A stretch of 64,000 nucleotides of DNA from Microbulbifer flavimaris (GCF_001641755.2 NZ_LRFG02000002.1:682001-746000); one strand, 5' to 3'. Counted from the stretch's first letter, positions 28,310-37,708 are shown. The notes: a model not told the origin generated them from the sequence alone. Program-made: numbers and translations.

Positions 28310-28381
28310 GCCGTTATCTCTCCCGTTTTCTCTCCCGTTATCTCTCCCGTTATCTCTCCCGTTATCTCTCCCGTTATCGCG
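28310..28381. repeat. 12-bp tandem repeat (about six copies)
   Basis: The unit CCCGTTATCTCT is repeated head to tail from 28310 to 28381. The three central copies are exact, one has TTTT for TTAT, and the first and last units each differ slightly. It lies between the subtilase terminator and the YggN-like gene. The minus strand reads as repeated RDNG codons, but I do not think it is translated. Confidence 0.85.
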
Positions 28382-28483
28382 CCCGGACATCCACCCACCG
28401 AAAAAAGTTTTCGTCCGGTGCATCCATTCGGCATCCTCACCGCATCCTATCCATAACTGAGAACACAAGTGGATTTATCTGTC

Positions 28484-29272
28484 ATGTGGAAACCCCTGTT
28501 GATGGCCGCGGCCCTGAGCGCCAGCGGTGCGGTGAGCGCCGATAACCTGCAGTTCGGCAGCGACGAGAGCGACAACTGCAATATTGATATCCAACACACT
28601 GTGCGACTGGGTCCGTCATTCATCGATGTGCGGGAGAGTACTGATGCACCCGACGTGCTGTTCCACTACGAAGTGCCTGGCGCGCTGCTGGTGGATGGAG
28701 AGACCATCGCACTGAACGACGAACAGCAGGCATTGATGGCCCGCTACTACGGCCAGATGCATGAGGCCAGCCGCAACCTGAGCCTGATTTCGCTGCTGGC
28801 CGTGGATGTCGCGCTGCACGGTGTCAGCATCGCGCTGACCACACTGGCGGGTCTGGACCACCCAAATGCCGAGGAACTGCGCCTGACCATGGCCGAGGTA
28901 GAGAAGCGAGCTTATCAGCGCTTCAGCGAACAGGATGGCGTTTACACACTGGGCACTGACGGCGTGGAAGATTTTGTCGAAGAGACGATCGGCGAGGACC
29001 TGGAGCCGCGCTTGGAGAAAATTGCGATGGATTCCGCCGGGACCATCGCCTGGAATGCGCTGAAAGCCGCCCTGACCGGTGGCCGCAGCATCGAAGCTCA
29101 GGCCGAGCAGGCAGCGGAAGCAGCAGAAGGTGCCATCGAGGAGAAAGCGGAAGCACTAGAAGCGATGACCGATAGCCTCTGTCGTCAGATGGAGGCCATC
29201 GACCAGACCGAGACAGAAGTCCATGCCGCCATCCCCCAACTGGCGAACTACGACCTGATTCAACTGGACTGA
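28484..29272 (+). CDS. YggN-like exported protein (DUF2884)
   Basis: The 262-residue protein has a signal peptide (about 1-19, ending VSADN). The mature part shows CNIDIQHTVRLGPSFIDV, typical of DUF2884, then a long alpha-helical region with GVEDFVEETIGEDLEPRLEKIA and an Ala/Glu-rich coiled-coil-like stretch (about residues 195-245). E. coli YggN is periplasmic and of unknown function. I prefer the ATG at 28484 because it gives a clean signal peptide; a GTG at 28469 is also in frame. Confidence 0.75.
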   Translation: MWKPLLMAAALSASGAVSADNLQFGSDESDNCNIDIQHTVRLGPSFIDVRESTDAPDVLFHYEVPGALLVDGETIALNDEQQALMARYYGQMHEASRNLSLISLLAVDVALHGVSIALTTLAGLDHPNAEELRLTMAEVEKRAYQRFSEQDGVYTLGTDGVEDFVEETIGEDLEPRLEKIAMDSAGTIAWNALKAALTGGRSIEAQAEQAAEAAEGAIEEKAEALEAMTDSLCRQMEAIDQTETEVHAAIPQLANYDLIQLD

Positions 29273-29304
29273 TTTTTCATAGACCATCCGATCTTGACCC
29301 CTTC

Positions 29305-29328
29305 GGCCGCCCTGCGCGGCCTTTTTTT
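29305..29328 (+). terminator. Rho-independent terminator after the YggN-like gene
   Basis: GGCCGC and GCGGCC pair around a 5-base loop and are followed by seven T. Confidence 0.8.
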
Positions 29329-29333
29329 CGCAT

Positions 29334-29373
29334 AAAAAAGGCGCCCCCCTATTCAGTTCAGGGGCGCCTTTTC
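29334..29373. terminator. Bidirectional terminator between convergent genes
   Basis: AAAAAAGGCGCCCC and GGGGCGCCTTTT form a long stem with A- and T-runs on both sides, serving mainly the minus-strand metalloprotease gene. Confidence 0.85.
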
Positions 29374-29393
29374 TGCTTGGGATTCTCGTTCGA

Positions 29394-31787
29394 TCAGATC
29401 GGGGAACCCGGCGGCATCGACTTCAGCTTCTCCCCTTCGGGTTCGAGCCTCCCTTCATTGAAGGCTGCGATACGCTGGGCCTGATAGTAATAGTGGGCAC
29501 TGTAATTCTCGGGGTCATCGCCAAACAGTTTCATGCGCCCGATCCCCTGCAGCAAGCGTGTGAGCTCCATACTGGCGCTGGCCCGTACCGACTCCGGCGC
29601 TTGAGCATTGCCGCTCAGTGTCATCAGCTTGTGCACGTAGACATGATTCACCCGCTGGTGGATGGCTGCCTCCATGCCACTGTACTTGCCGGACTGCAAA
29701 GCCTTCTCTGTCAGCTGACCGAGCACTGAGGCGAAACCCGGCTGCCGATCGCTGCGGGCAGCCTGCTGCTGCAATCGCGCCGCACGCTCCGGGTTTAACA
29801 GGATATCCAGCGTATGACCGGCAGCGGCCTCGGCTGCGGCAATAGCGTCGAAGGTGACCCCGGTATAAGCGGGGAAGCTCTCTCGAGTCCGTGCATAACC
29901 ATAGGCTTTGGGGGGAAGCAGATTCAGCACCGGCTCCGGCAAGCGCAGGAATTGCGGCTCAAGACTGCCTAACAGGGCGTCGATTGCCTGCTCCTGCCGC
30001 TCGGCTGGCACCATGGAGTAGCTCGCCTGTGCAGCGTCGTTCTGCAGATAGTCGTAGTCCAGGCCGCCGATCAACTTGCCTACTGCCTCCGCTTGATAGC
30101 GATGGCCGTAGTAAACCGGAACCAGGGTCTCCTCCAGCGCCGATCGGGGTGTATCGGGTCGATTGGCTGCAGTGGAGAAGTTTTCCAGAGCATGGGCGCG
30201 CAAGCGGGTCATGCGCTCGAATTCCTGCAGCGGGTCAGCACCGTTATCCCACAAATGAGAGGCTGCGTGGGCGTTATTGATGGTGCGCGAGTCCGGGTCT
30301 GAGATAAAACGCAGCCCCTCCTCTTGCGCTAACCTCAGCACGCTTTCCAGGTAGCCTGTCTCGCTTTCACCGCTGCCGTAACCGTACATGATGGCCAGTT
30401 TGTCCCAGCGGCCGATACCGGAGTCGTACGCCTCAGCCAGATCCAGCTCGCCGTCGTTCAGGGTCACCAATGGTGCCGGGTAATCCATCACCGAGGCCCG
30501 GCCCGCCGCACTGGCGGCAAAGTTGTGTGCCAGCCCCAGCGTATGCCCCACTTCATGGGCGGAGAGCTGGCGAATGCGGGCCAGCGCCATCTCCTTCAGT
30601 GCCGAGGTGTCCGCCTCATCCCCGGCATAGGGCTGCAGCAGGCCCTGGGCAATCAGGAAATCCTGGCGCACCCGCAGGGAGCCCAGAGTGACGTTGCCTT
30701 TGAGGATTTCCCCGGTGCGGGGATCTGCGATGGAGTATCCATAAGACCAGCCCCTTGTGGACCGATGCACCCAGTTGATGACGTTGTAACGTACATCGAG
30801 CGGGTCAGCTCCCTCTGGTAACAGTTTTACCTGAAAAGCATTTTTAAACCCGGCGGCCTCAAAAGCCTGGTTCCACCAGCTGGCCCCCTCGATCAGGGCA
30901 CTGCGCACGGGCTCCGGCACCCCGGAATCCACATAGTAGATAATGGGCTCCAGCGGCTCATCGCTGCCGGCCTTCTTCTCCAGCCGGTGGCGGTAGATCA
31001 GGCGCTGATCCATGGGCTCGTCGATGGCCGTCGCATAGTCGCGATAGGTCATTGGAAAGTAGCCACTATTGCTGTGGAAACGGCGCGGCTGGTAATTCTC
31101 ATCCGGCAGCTCCACCAGGGAGACATGCTGCCTCAGGGTCACCAGTGCCGCCGTAGGCACGACTTCTCGCACGTATTCACCGGAAGAGGTCCCGGCAAAA
31201 GTCAGGCTGGCCTCGAACTCGCTGTTTTTGGGGAAGTTTTTGGTGCGGGGCAGGTAGACTGCGGATTTGCCCTGGTCGAGGGAATAGCTCCCCTGGCCGG
31301 TGTCCTTCAGACGCGTAGCGATGCCGTGCTGATCACTCAGCAAGAACGGAGTAAAATCCACCAGGGCGCTACCCTGCTCTCCCGCCAGAACATCGAAGCC
31401 CCACAGTACCGACGAGGCAAAGGCCTCCTCAACGGCCCTGCGCTCGGCTGCATTGTCCGATTTTGCACGGAAACGGGTGTTCAGCTGGTGCAACAGGACC
31501 TTGTTGCCAACTCGCTCAAAGCGCACCAACCGGGTATCGCCCACCTGGTTGCGATCCAGCCCCACCGGGTTGGAGCCCAGCCCCTGGGCGAGCCCCGTCA
31601 GCAGCAGCAGCTCGCGATCAAACGCTTCCACCTGCAGCAAGACCCGCCCGCTGGCATTGTCCCAGTAGAAGTCATGGTAACCCTCGTGCCGTTCCATACC
31701 TTCCGTATATTCAGCAATACTGCCTGCCTGGGCCACGGCTCCCGTAAGCATCAGCACCAGTGCCCACAACGTGTTGCGCATGCGCAT
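29394..31787 (-). CDS. Secreted zinc-dependent metalloprotease (DUF4953/DUF5117 type)
   Basis: The 797-residue protein has a signal peptide (about 1-21) and a metzincin-like zinc site H411-E-V-G-H415-x5-H421 (HExxHxxGxxH). The N-terminal region (about 35-270) contains the DUF5117-like segment with QGLGSNPVGLDRNQ, and the C-terminal part has the DUF4953 signature DYPAPLV after the zinc site. This architecture occurs in exported proteases of Bacteroidetes and gammaproteobacteria with no defined substrate. It is transcribed alone on the minus strand and ends at a bidirectional terminator. Confidence 0.85.
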   Translation of the reverse strand: MRMRNTLWALVLMLTGAVAQAGSIAEYTEGMERHEGYHDFYWDNASGRVLLQVEAFDRELLLLTGLAQGLGSNPVGLDRNQVGDTRLVRFERVGNKVLLHQLNTRFRAKSDNAAERRAVEEAFASSVLWGFDVLAGEQGSALVDFTPFLLSDQHGIATRLKDTGQGSYSLDQGKSAVYLPRTKNFPKNSEFEASLTFAGTSSGEYVREVVPTAALVTLRQHVSLVELPDENYQPRRFHSNSGYFPMTYRDYATAIDEPMDQRLIYRHRLEKKAGSDEPLEPIIYYVDSGVPEPVRSALIEGASWWNQAFEAAGFKNAFQVKLLPEGADPLDVRYNVINWVHRSTRGWSYGYSIADPRTGEILKGNVTLGSLRVRQDFLIAQGLLQPYAGDEADTSALKEMALARIRQLSAHEVGHTLGLAHNFAASAAGRASVMDYPAPLVTLNDGELDLAEAYDSGIGRWDKLAIMYGYGSGESETGYLESVLRLAQEEGLRFISDPDSRTINNAHAASHLWDNGADPLQEFERMTRLRAHALENFSTAANRPDTPRSALEETLVPVYYGHRYQAEAVGKLIGGLDYDYLQNDAAQASYSMVPAERQEQAIDALLGSLEPQFLRLPEPVLNLLPPKAYGYARTRESFPAYTGVTFDAIAAAEAAAGHTLDILLNPERAARLQQQAARSDRQPGFASVLGQLTEKALQSGKYSGMEAAIHQRVNHVYVHKLMTLSGNAQAPESVRASASMELTRLLQGIGRMKLFGDDPENYSAHYYYQAQRIAAFNEGRLEPEGEKLKSMPPGSPI

Positions 31788-32016
31788 ACACCCTCTCCTC
31801 GGTTCTCAGTTATTTATCCGGGCCAGTCTGGTACCCCGGCTCCCGTCAGCTGGCCGACAAGACTACCAGCTTCGCGGGCAAACGGCAGGACCAGCAGCAT
31901 CAGCACCAGGGTCGCAGGCAGAAGCTATTGCGGCATCTGCGCAGGGCCCGCCCTGCGTGCAACGCTGCTTTGTGATTTAATCGGGCTCTCAAGAGTCTCT
32001 GAGTCCAATAGAAGTC

Positions 32017-32247
32017 ATGCAACTGGAATTTATTACCGCAACTCTTTTCAATATCGGTGTCAATATCCTTTATACCGTCCTGGCACTGTTCATCGGCATG
32101 ATCTCGCTGATCATCATCGATAAAAAGCTGCTGCGGCATGTGGATATCGAAGGGGAGCTCAAGAAAGGGAATATCGCCGTGGCCATTTTTGCCTCGACCA
32201 TCCTTGTTTTTGTGGCCTTTATTATTTCCTTTGGGCTCAAGGGCTGA
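32017..32247 (+). CDS. DUF350-family small membrane protein
   Basis: The 76-residue protein has two hydrophobic segments (about residues 10-35 and 52-74) joined by a charged loop DKKLLRHVDIEGELKKGNIA, the recognisable DUF350 (YjfL-like) pattern. It is an inner membrane protein of unknown role. AGAAG precedes the ATG. A transglutaminase-like gene starts 11 bases after the stop, so the two form an operon. DUF350 proteins are often found beside polyamine- or peptide-bond-forming enzymes, which may hint at a membrane-stress function. Confidence 0.75.
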   Translation: MQLEFITATLFNIGVNILYTVLALFIGMISLIIIDKKLLRHVDIEGELKKGNIAVAIFASTILVFVAFIISFGLKG

Positions 32248-32258
32248 GCGCGATCGTC

Positions 32259-33083
32259 ATGCGCACCTGGCTCCTCCTCAGCCTCGTCACCGCCGCACTG
32301 ATGGCCCCGCACCTGGCCCTCAAGATGGGCGGGTACTACGATCGCTCTCCCGACAAGACGGCCGAAATGCTGACTGCAGAGCGGATGACTGCCACCGCAT
32401 CAGGACAGCAACACCAAGATAGCCAGCGCGGCGTAGTGCGGGTTCAGGGTAGTAGCGAGCCGCTTACGGAAGACTTCCTCCATCGGGCCATCGCAACCCG
32501 AAGTGAGGAGGACAGTGCCTACGTATCCATCTGGCACTGGCGGGGCATTCGGGAGGCGACCGCCTCCGCGCGGGGCCTGGACCAGAAGCACCATTTTGCC
32601 AACAGCTACCTGGTGGGCTTCCAGCCCTTCAAGACCCGCGAACTGTGGGTGCCCCTTTATACACTGGCGACCCGCAAGGAGTACCAGTACGACCACCTGC
32701 AGTACGCCGGGCTGGCGGATATCTGGCAGACCTCACGGCAGGCTTTTTTCCAGAAACGAGGCGATTGCGAGGACCACGCCATCCTCCTCGCCGATTGGCT
32801 GATCAACCTTGGAGTCGATGCTCGTGTGGCCATGGGTACCCTGAAGGGAGAGGGGCATGCCTGGGTAGTGGCGATCGTCAACAACCGGGAATACCTGCTG
32901 GAAGCCACCAGCAAGCGACGCCAGAGCAGCTGGCAAGCCATGCCCCTGGCGGCGCTGGCGGAGGGATACGAGGTGGAGTTCCAGTTCAACCGGCACTTCT
33001 TCTGGGCCAAGCGCAGCAAAGAGCCCACCCGAACATACCGGGGCAATCACTGGGTAAAGAAGTCACAATTTATCCGGGGATAA
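32259..33083 (+). CDS. Transglutaminase-like cysteine peptidase-fold protein
   Basis: The 274-residue protein has an N-terminal hydrophobic segment (about 1-22), acting as signal or anchor. The C-terminal half is a transglutaminase-like core: Cys170 in KRGDCEDHA, His200 in GEGHAWVV, and an acidic residue in YLLEAT as the third catalytic position. Such proteins may cleave or form amide bonds in the envelope. It is 11 bases after the DUF350 gene and certainly cotranscribed. I know no named system that combines just these two. Confidence 0.75.
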   Translation: MRTWLLLSLVTAALMAPHLALKMGGYYDRSPDKTAEMLTAERMTATASGQQHQDSQRGVVRVQGSSEPLTEDFLHRAIATRSEEDSAYVSIWHWRGIREATASARGLDQKHHFANSYLVGFQPFKTRELWVPLYTLATRKEYQYDHLQYAGLADIWQTSRQAFFQKRGDCEDHAILLADWLINLGVDARVAMGTLKGEGHAWVVAIVNNREYLLEATSKRRQSSWQAMPLAALAEGYEVEFQFNRHFFWAKRSKEPTRTYRGNHWVKKSQFIRG

Positions 33084-33141
33084 CCCAGCCCCCACACAAA
33101 GCATTGTAAGCACACCTTTTCGGATACCCACTCGTAAAGGA

Positions 33142-33159
33142 GGCCAGAAGAAGCTGGCC
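33142..33159. terminator. Hairpin between convergent transglutaminase-like and lipoprotein genes
   Basis: GGCCAG and CTGGCC pair over 6 bp with a 6-base loop between the two convergent gene ends. On the minus strand a short T-run follows, so it could end the subtilase-lipoprotein transcript. Confidence 0.4.
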
Positions 33160-33172
33160 CCTGCTCCCAATG

Positions 33173-33418
33173 TTACTCAGTCACAGAGACTTCAGTCCCT
33201 TTGAGCGGCAAGCCCTCGACGGCCAGGGCTTCCCCCGAATCAGCTCGATTCAGCTCGATCTCTTCAAGCTCCAGCTGGTAAGTCCGGGTTACCGTCGTCG
33301 AGCCACCACCGCCACCGCTGCCGGAAGATTCACTACCGCCACTGCCACCACCACCGCATGCGGAGAGTGCAACAGCGAATAGCATCACCAGCCCGGTTCG
33401 TATAGTTTTAAGAGCCAT
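33173..33418 (-). CDS. Tiny lipoprotein coupled to the large subtilase
   Basis: The 81-residue protein has a lipoprotein signal with LSAC near residue 21, then a Gly/Ser-rich linker (about 22-41) and a short acidic beta-prone tail (TYQLELEEIELNRA...). I recognise no family. AGGAGG overlaps the stop of the 1400-residue subtilase and the ATG lies 12 bases after that stop, so the two are strongly coupled in translation. A role as inhibitor, chaperone or anchor for the protease is inference from position only. Confidence 0.7.
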   Translation of the reverse strand: MALKTIRTGLVMLFAVALSACGGGGSGGSESSGSGGGGGSTTVTRTYQLELEEIELNRADSGEALAVEGLPLKGTEVSVTE

Positions 33419-33430
33419 TGCTATTCCTCC

Positions 33431-36400
33431 TTAAGGCGCCAGATCGTAAGCGATGATGAACTCATGCTCACCTGCCGAAAGCTCCAGGGGGTCACCCGTA
33501 ATCATCAGGTTCAGGCGCCCATCATCCAGATCATAACTCCCTTCACCGAGCAGCTGATCCCCTGTATCGACAGCGCCATCCCGATTCACGTCCAGATACC
33601 AGCGGACTTTCTCCACACCGGTACTTTCATCACCCGTACCGGAGGCCTTGAACGTAATACTGCCGAGGGTCGTCTGCAGGTTGGTTGTCAATTGGAAGAC
33701 CTGGAGCACCACATCCTGATCGCCCTTCACTGCACTTGATTGCTCAAGGGAAAGCGAACTTGCCGTCACACTCGCATCAAGGGTATCCCAATAGTTCGGG
33801 TCCAGAGGCTTGGAATCCTCATCATCCGCAACGCCATCGCCATCATCATCGGTATCCGCATTATTGCCAATGCCATCCATGTCGGTATCGACGGTCTCCT
33901 CCGGATCCAGAGGCAGGTCATCGTTGACATCTTCTACGCCATCATTGTCATCGTCAGTATCGGCATTGTTACCAATACCATCACCGTCAGTGTCTGCGGA
34001 CTCTGACGGATCAAGAGGGAAAAGATCCTCAGAATCTTCTACACCATCATTGTCGTCATCAGCATCGGCATTGTTGCCGATACCATCAGAATCAGTATCT
34101 TCCCACTCGAGAGGGTCCAGCGGGAATGCATCTAGATCATCTTCTACGCCATCACCGTCATCATCAACATCACGATTGTCCCCGACACCATTCCCATCCG
34201 TATCCATGGATTCCGAGGGGTCTTCAGGGAATGCATCGAATTCATCAGCCACGCCGTCGTTGTCATCATCACCATCTTTGTTATTACCGATGCCATCACC
34301 GTCGGTATCCTGAATTTCTGTCGGATCAACCGGTAATGCATCGAGGGCATCAGTGACTCCGTCACCATCCAGGTCAACCTGCCCTGACGCACCTGCACCA
34401 AGCAGAAAAGCACCGTTAATGGTATTCACCAGCACATTTCCAGAGACATCACTTATGCTGACTCTAAGATTGACCTCCTCTGCAGAATTGAGCGCGGGAA
34501 GCGATGCTACATAACGCTCTGCTACCAACTCAGCCGGTAGTACCTGCCAACTACCATCAGAAAAACCAAGCTCTAGAGAGACCGCTTCCAACACCGAAGG
34601 TGACTCAACCGATAAGTGTAACTCAGAGACACCCTCTGCATAGGTGGAAAGCTCAGCACCTTCCCTCAGTTCCAGCATCGTAATTCGTGGAGTTTCAGAC
34701 AGGGTAAGATTCGTTGTCGTCAACTCCGCGGTGGACTGATGCTGGCTACCATTCAGGTAGTTTGGATACTCGAAACGGACACTCAGAGCTGAACAACCGG
34801 TAAGCGAAAAAAGAAGCCCACTGGACAATGCACCTGACCCGGCAACCCATCCGTTGTCTAAGCATGTAGCAATATACGAGATGTCTTGGGGGTAATGGTT
34901 ACCCCAGCTATCCATCACGGATGTCATGGATGCATAACCATTTAGATCAGGCTTGACCGAAACGACATTTTCCCGACTCTGCAACTCTGCCGACCAGAAT
35001 CTGAACCCCTGACCCAGGATTATTGTTCCATGATCCCGCTCCACAATGAGATCGACCCGATCAATATCTGAATCACTTCTCCTGACTTTTCGGTAGCTTT
35101 CCGGTGAAAATGACAAGCCAGCGGTGTGTGCAAGGTTGTCAAAACTCTCATTCATTATCCTTAACTCAGGAAAAATAAGAGATGTATAGGGATTAACTTC
35201 ATTGCCATTGAAGGTCAACAATAACGGCCCGTAATTGGCAGGCCCAACGCCGCCAGCGCCAGACACACCTCCTTGCACATAGCTCATCCCCATAAAAGTG
35301 AGCGAAAAGCCGGAAGCATCCCAACCGGGCCCATTGATCAACATCTTTGAGCCACTACTTTCTGGGAGTATGAAATCGACTGAAGTACTCAACCCCCTCT
35401 GATCTGATTTCAGCAAAAAAAAGTTTCGATCGGATGGACTACGATTCGGCTCTTCGAACAGCCCAAAATATTGAACACGGAACCCCTCTGTCAGCCCCAC
35501 CATATTATGCGGAGCCCAGTCGCCCCCATATCCCACATTCCATAGCATGGTTTCGGGAGATGCCTCATGGGTTATCTGTAGTTTTTGCTCGAAGTACTGC
35601 AGAGGTGTACCACTTGGCATAACCGGACGATTGACGCTGTAACCAATATTTCCTGATTCAACGACAATCGGACCCGTTGCTGCCGAAATATTTTCCAATC
35701 CATGCAGCACTGACCAGTGGTCAACATTGAAGAGGCCTTGTAGCGGCGCATCCCGCACGGGAATGTAGAGCGCGGGTTCCTGACTCTCATAGCTATCGGT
35801 ATATCCGGAGTATTCATGAGCGTCGTCGAAGAGCTTTGCCCAGTAGCTCCAGTAATCACCAGGTAGCCAGTTTTCCTGTAGCTTCAGCACCTCGGCACGA
35901 TGAAAAGCGACAGGGATAGAAACGGAAGCGGCACCGGAAGTTACCGTGAGTCCTGAGCTATAGACTTCTGCAATATCATCCGGGATAGCTACTTGCCCGA
36001 GATTCACGTCCACAGACGCTGTCACGACCTGTTCTTCACCCGGCCCTACCTGTACTGGTGTCGGATCGCTGTTGACAGTTACCCCGGAAGGGAACCCACC
36101 CTGATCGAAAACGGAAAACTCCTGCGCCCCAGCCAAACTCCGAATCGTAATGGACCTGCTTTTCGATGAACCAGGTGCCTGACCAAAGTAACCCAGGTAC
36201 AGTGTTGGAGGACTGACGAGATAGGTTGCCTGAGCAGCGAGCGCCACCTGTAATTGCCCATTACCGATTGCTTCGACCGAACCGTTCGCTACATCTGTAT
36301 TATTGATGAGTAGAGCTTTGATTTCGGCTGAGGAAAGTTCAGGGTATAGCTGGCGCATCAGAGCGGCCGCACCGGCAACATGGGGAGCGGCGAAGGATGT

Positions 36401-37633
36401 GCCACTAAACCGGCCGAAAGTACCCGCCAGGTCGGTCGTTTCAATATCAACGCCCGGAGCAGCCAGCTCGGGCTTGACGGACGCCACACCCATGTCGGCA
36501 TTTCCAGCAAACAGCCCGCGAGAGCTCCAGGATGCCACATTGCCATTCGAGTCAATAGCGCCGACTGTAATCACTTTATTGGCCGACCCGGGCGCATTGA
36601 TCGTATTCACTCCATAAGCACCGTCATTGCCTGCTGCGGCAACAACAATTACGCCCGCATCCATAGCCAAATCGGCGGCCCTGGAAAGGCTCGACGTGCT
36701 TCCAGTCCAGCGTGAACCCAAGCTCAAGTTAATAACATGGGCAGAGTCGTCTGTAAGTGGATCACCATCGGGGTCGATCGCATGCTCCATCGCTGCAATT
36801 ATATCGCTCTCGTAACCCCAGCCTTCCGCATCCATCGACTTGTACGCTAGAATTTTTGCGTCTGGCGCGACCCCTGTTAATGAACCACTAGCTGCTGCTA
36901 CACCTGCTACCGCTGTTCCATGGGAATTGTCATCCATCGGATCGGCATCGTTATTAACAAAGTCATAACCGCCGATAACCTTACACATGGAACCCAGACA
37001 GCCACCGAGATCAGGATGCGTATAATCGATTCCTGTATCGATGATTGCAATCGTTACACCGATGCCGGTAACCGTCCGGTTCTGGGCGTCCTGCATCGCC
37101 CAGACAGTTGGCGCTCCCACCTGCTCGACGCTTGCATCGCCCAAAACTTTAAGACGTCTGTCTAGAGTGACGCCACTTACATCGGGAAGGGAGGCGATCT
37201 TCTTTACATCACCAGCGCGAATGCGAGTGGCGATGCCGTTTAAAGCCAGGGCGAAGTTTCTCTTGCTGGAGGAAATTAGCTTTTTCTGTTGAAGCTCACT
37301 GACAAATTGTCCGTGCTGAATCTCTAGATCTCGCCGAGCTTTGCTTGTTGCGGTGGCTTGTGCAGCCCGGCTGTGTCCCTGAGCCCTCTTTTCTGCAAGC
37401 ACGGACAGAGCCGGTTTCTGTTTGAAATGGATTATGACCGAGACTTCTTCATCTGGTCGAAATTCCGCCAACCTCTTGGGTTTCTGCAACTCGGCATCAG
37501 ACTGAGACGACTTTGCTGGTTCTGCAGTCTGCAGACGCTGCCCGCTTGGCTTAAGATCCGATGCAGTACAGACAGGAATCGCGATTGTAGAAACCGCGGA
37601 AAGCAAGATTGCTACAGCCAAGTTTCTGGCCAT
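33431..37633 (-). CDS. Large secreted subtilisin-like protease (S8) with thrombospondin type 3 repeats
   Basis: The 1400-residue protein has a signal peptide (about 1-24), an I9-like propeptide region (about 60-175), and an S8 domain with D199 (IIDTG), H238 (NSHGTAVAG) and S413 (GTSFAAPHVAG). A long middle region of about 600 residues follows that I cannot assign. Then come six thrombospondin type 3-like calcium-binding units rich in DTDGDGIGNN and DxFPxDP (about residues 1085-1280), and a C-terminal beta domain with a calcium-like DVNRDGAVDTGD loop. It is probably secreted or surface-held. GGGGG precedes the ATG. The middle section is visibly more AT-rich than flanking genes. Confidence 0.88.
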   Translation of the reverse strand: MARNLAVAILLSAVSTIAIPVCTASDLKPSGQRLQTAEPAKSSQSDAELQKPKRLAEFRPDEEVSVIIHFKQKPALSVLAEKRAQGHSRAAQATATSKARRDLEIQHGQFVSELQQKKLISSSKRNFALALNGIATRIRAGDVKKIASLPDVSGVTLDRRLKVLGDASVEQVGAPTVWAMQDAQNRTVTGIGVTIAIIDTGIDYTHPDLGGCLGSMCKVIGGYDFVNNDADPMDDNSHGTAVAGVAAASGSLTGVAPDAKILAYKSMDAEGWGYESDIIAAMEHAIDPDGDPLTDDSAHVINLSLGSRWTGSTSSLSRAADLAMDAGVIVVAAAGNDGAYGVNTINAPGSANKVITVGAIDSNGNVASWSSRGLFAGNADMGVASVKPELAAPGVDIETTDLAGTFGRFSGTSFAAPHVAGAAALMRQLYPELSSAEIKALLINNTDVANGSVEAIGNGQLQVALAAQATYLVSPPTLYLGYFGQAPGSSKSRSITIRSLAGAQEFSVFDQGGFPSGVTVNSDPTPVQVGPGEEQVVTASVDVNLGQVAIPDDIAEVYSSGLTVTSGAASVSIPVAFHRAEVLKLQENWLPGDYWSYWAKLFDDAHEYSGYTDSYESQEPALYIPVRDAPLQGLFNVDHWSVLHGLENISAATGPIVVESGNIGYSVNRPVMPSGTPLQYFEQKLQITHEASPETMLWNVGYGGDWAPHNMVGLTEGFRVQYFGLFEEPNRSPSDRNFFLLKSDQRGLSTSVDFILPESSGSKMLINGPGWDASGFSLTFMGMSYVQGGVSGAGGVGPANYGPLLLTFNGNEVNPYTSLIFPELRIMNESFDNLAHTAGLSFSPESYRKVRRSDSDIDRVDLIVERDHGTIILGQGFRFWSAELQSRENVVSVKPDLNGYASMTSVMDSWGNHYPQDISYIATCLDNGWVAGSGALSSGLLFSLTGCSALSVRFEYPNYLNGSQHQSTAELTTTNLTLSETPRITMLELREGAELSTYAEGVSELHLSVESPSVLEAVSLELGFSDGSWQVLPAELVAERYVASLPALNSAEEVNLRVSISDVSGNVLVNTINGAFLLGAGASGQVDLDGDGVTDALDALPVDPTEIQDTDGDGIGNNKDGDDDNDGVADEFDAFPEDPSESMDTDGNGVGDNRDVDDDGDGVEDDLDAFPLDPLEWEDTDSDGIGNNADADDDNDGVEDSEDLFPLDPSESADTDGDGIGNNADTDDDNDGVEDVNDDLPLDPEETVDTDMDGIGNNADTDDDGDGVADDEDSKPLDPNYWDTLDASVTASSLSLEQSSAVKGDQDVVLQVFQLTTNLQTTLGSITFKASGTGDESTGVEKVRWYLDVNRDGAVDTGDQLLGEGSYDLDDGRLNLMITGDPLELSAGEHEFIIAYDLAP
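33790..34380 (-). repeat. DNA repeats encoding thrombospondin type 3 calcium-binding units
   Basis: Six diverged units of about 90-100 bases encode Asp-rich DxDxDG loops and DPxExxDTD linkers inside the large subtilase. They read in register with the gene, so they are part of the protein rather than a separate element. Confidence 0.85.
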
Positions 37634-37708
37634 AAATCCCCCAATGTAAATTTTATTCTACGCCTGCCAAGCACATGACAGCCCCCAAGCGAGACTGATA
37701 GTACTACA

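Noticed and set aside
28310-28381. Regular repeats that could suggest a CRISPR array
   Set aside because: The 12-bp units are contiguous with no spacers, so this is a tandem repeat.
28139-28468. Minus-strand frame encoding RDNG repeats
   Set aside because: It depends on the minisatellite and runs antisense to the end of the subtilase; no start signal was found.
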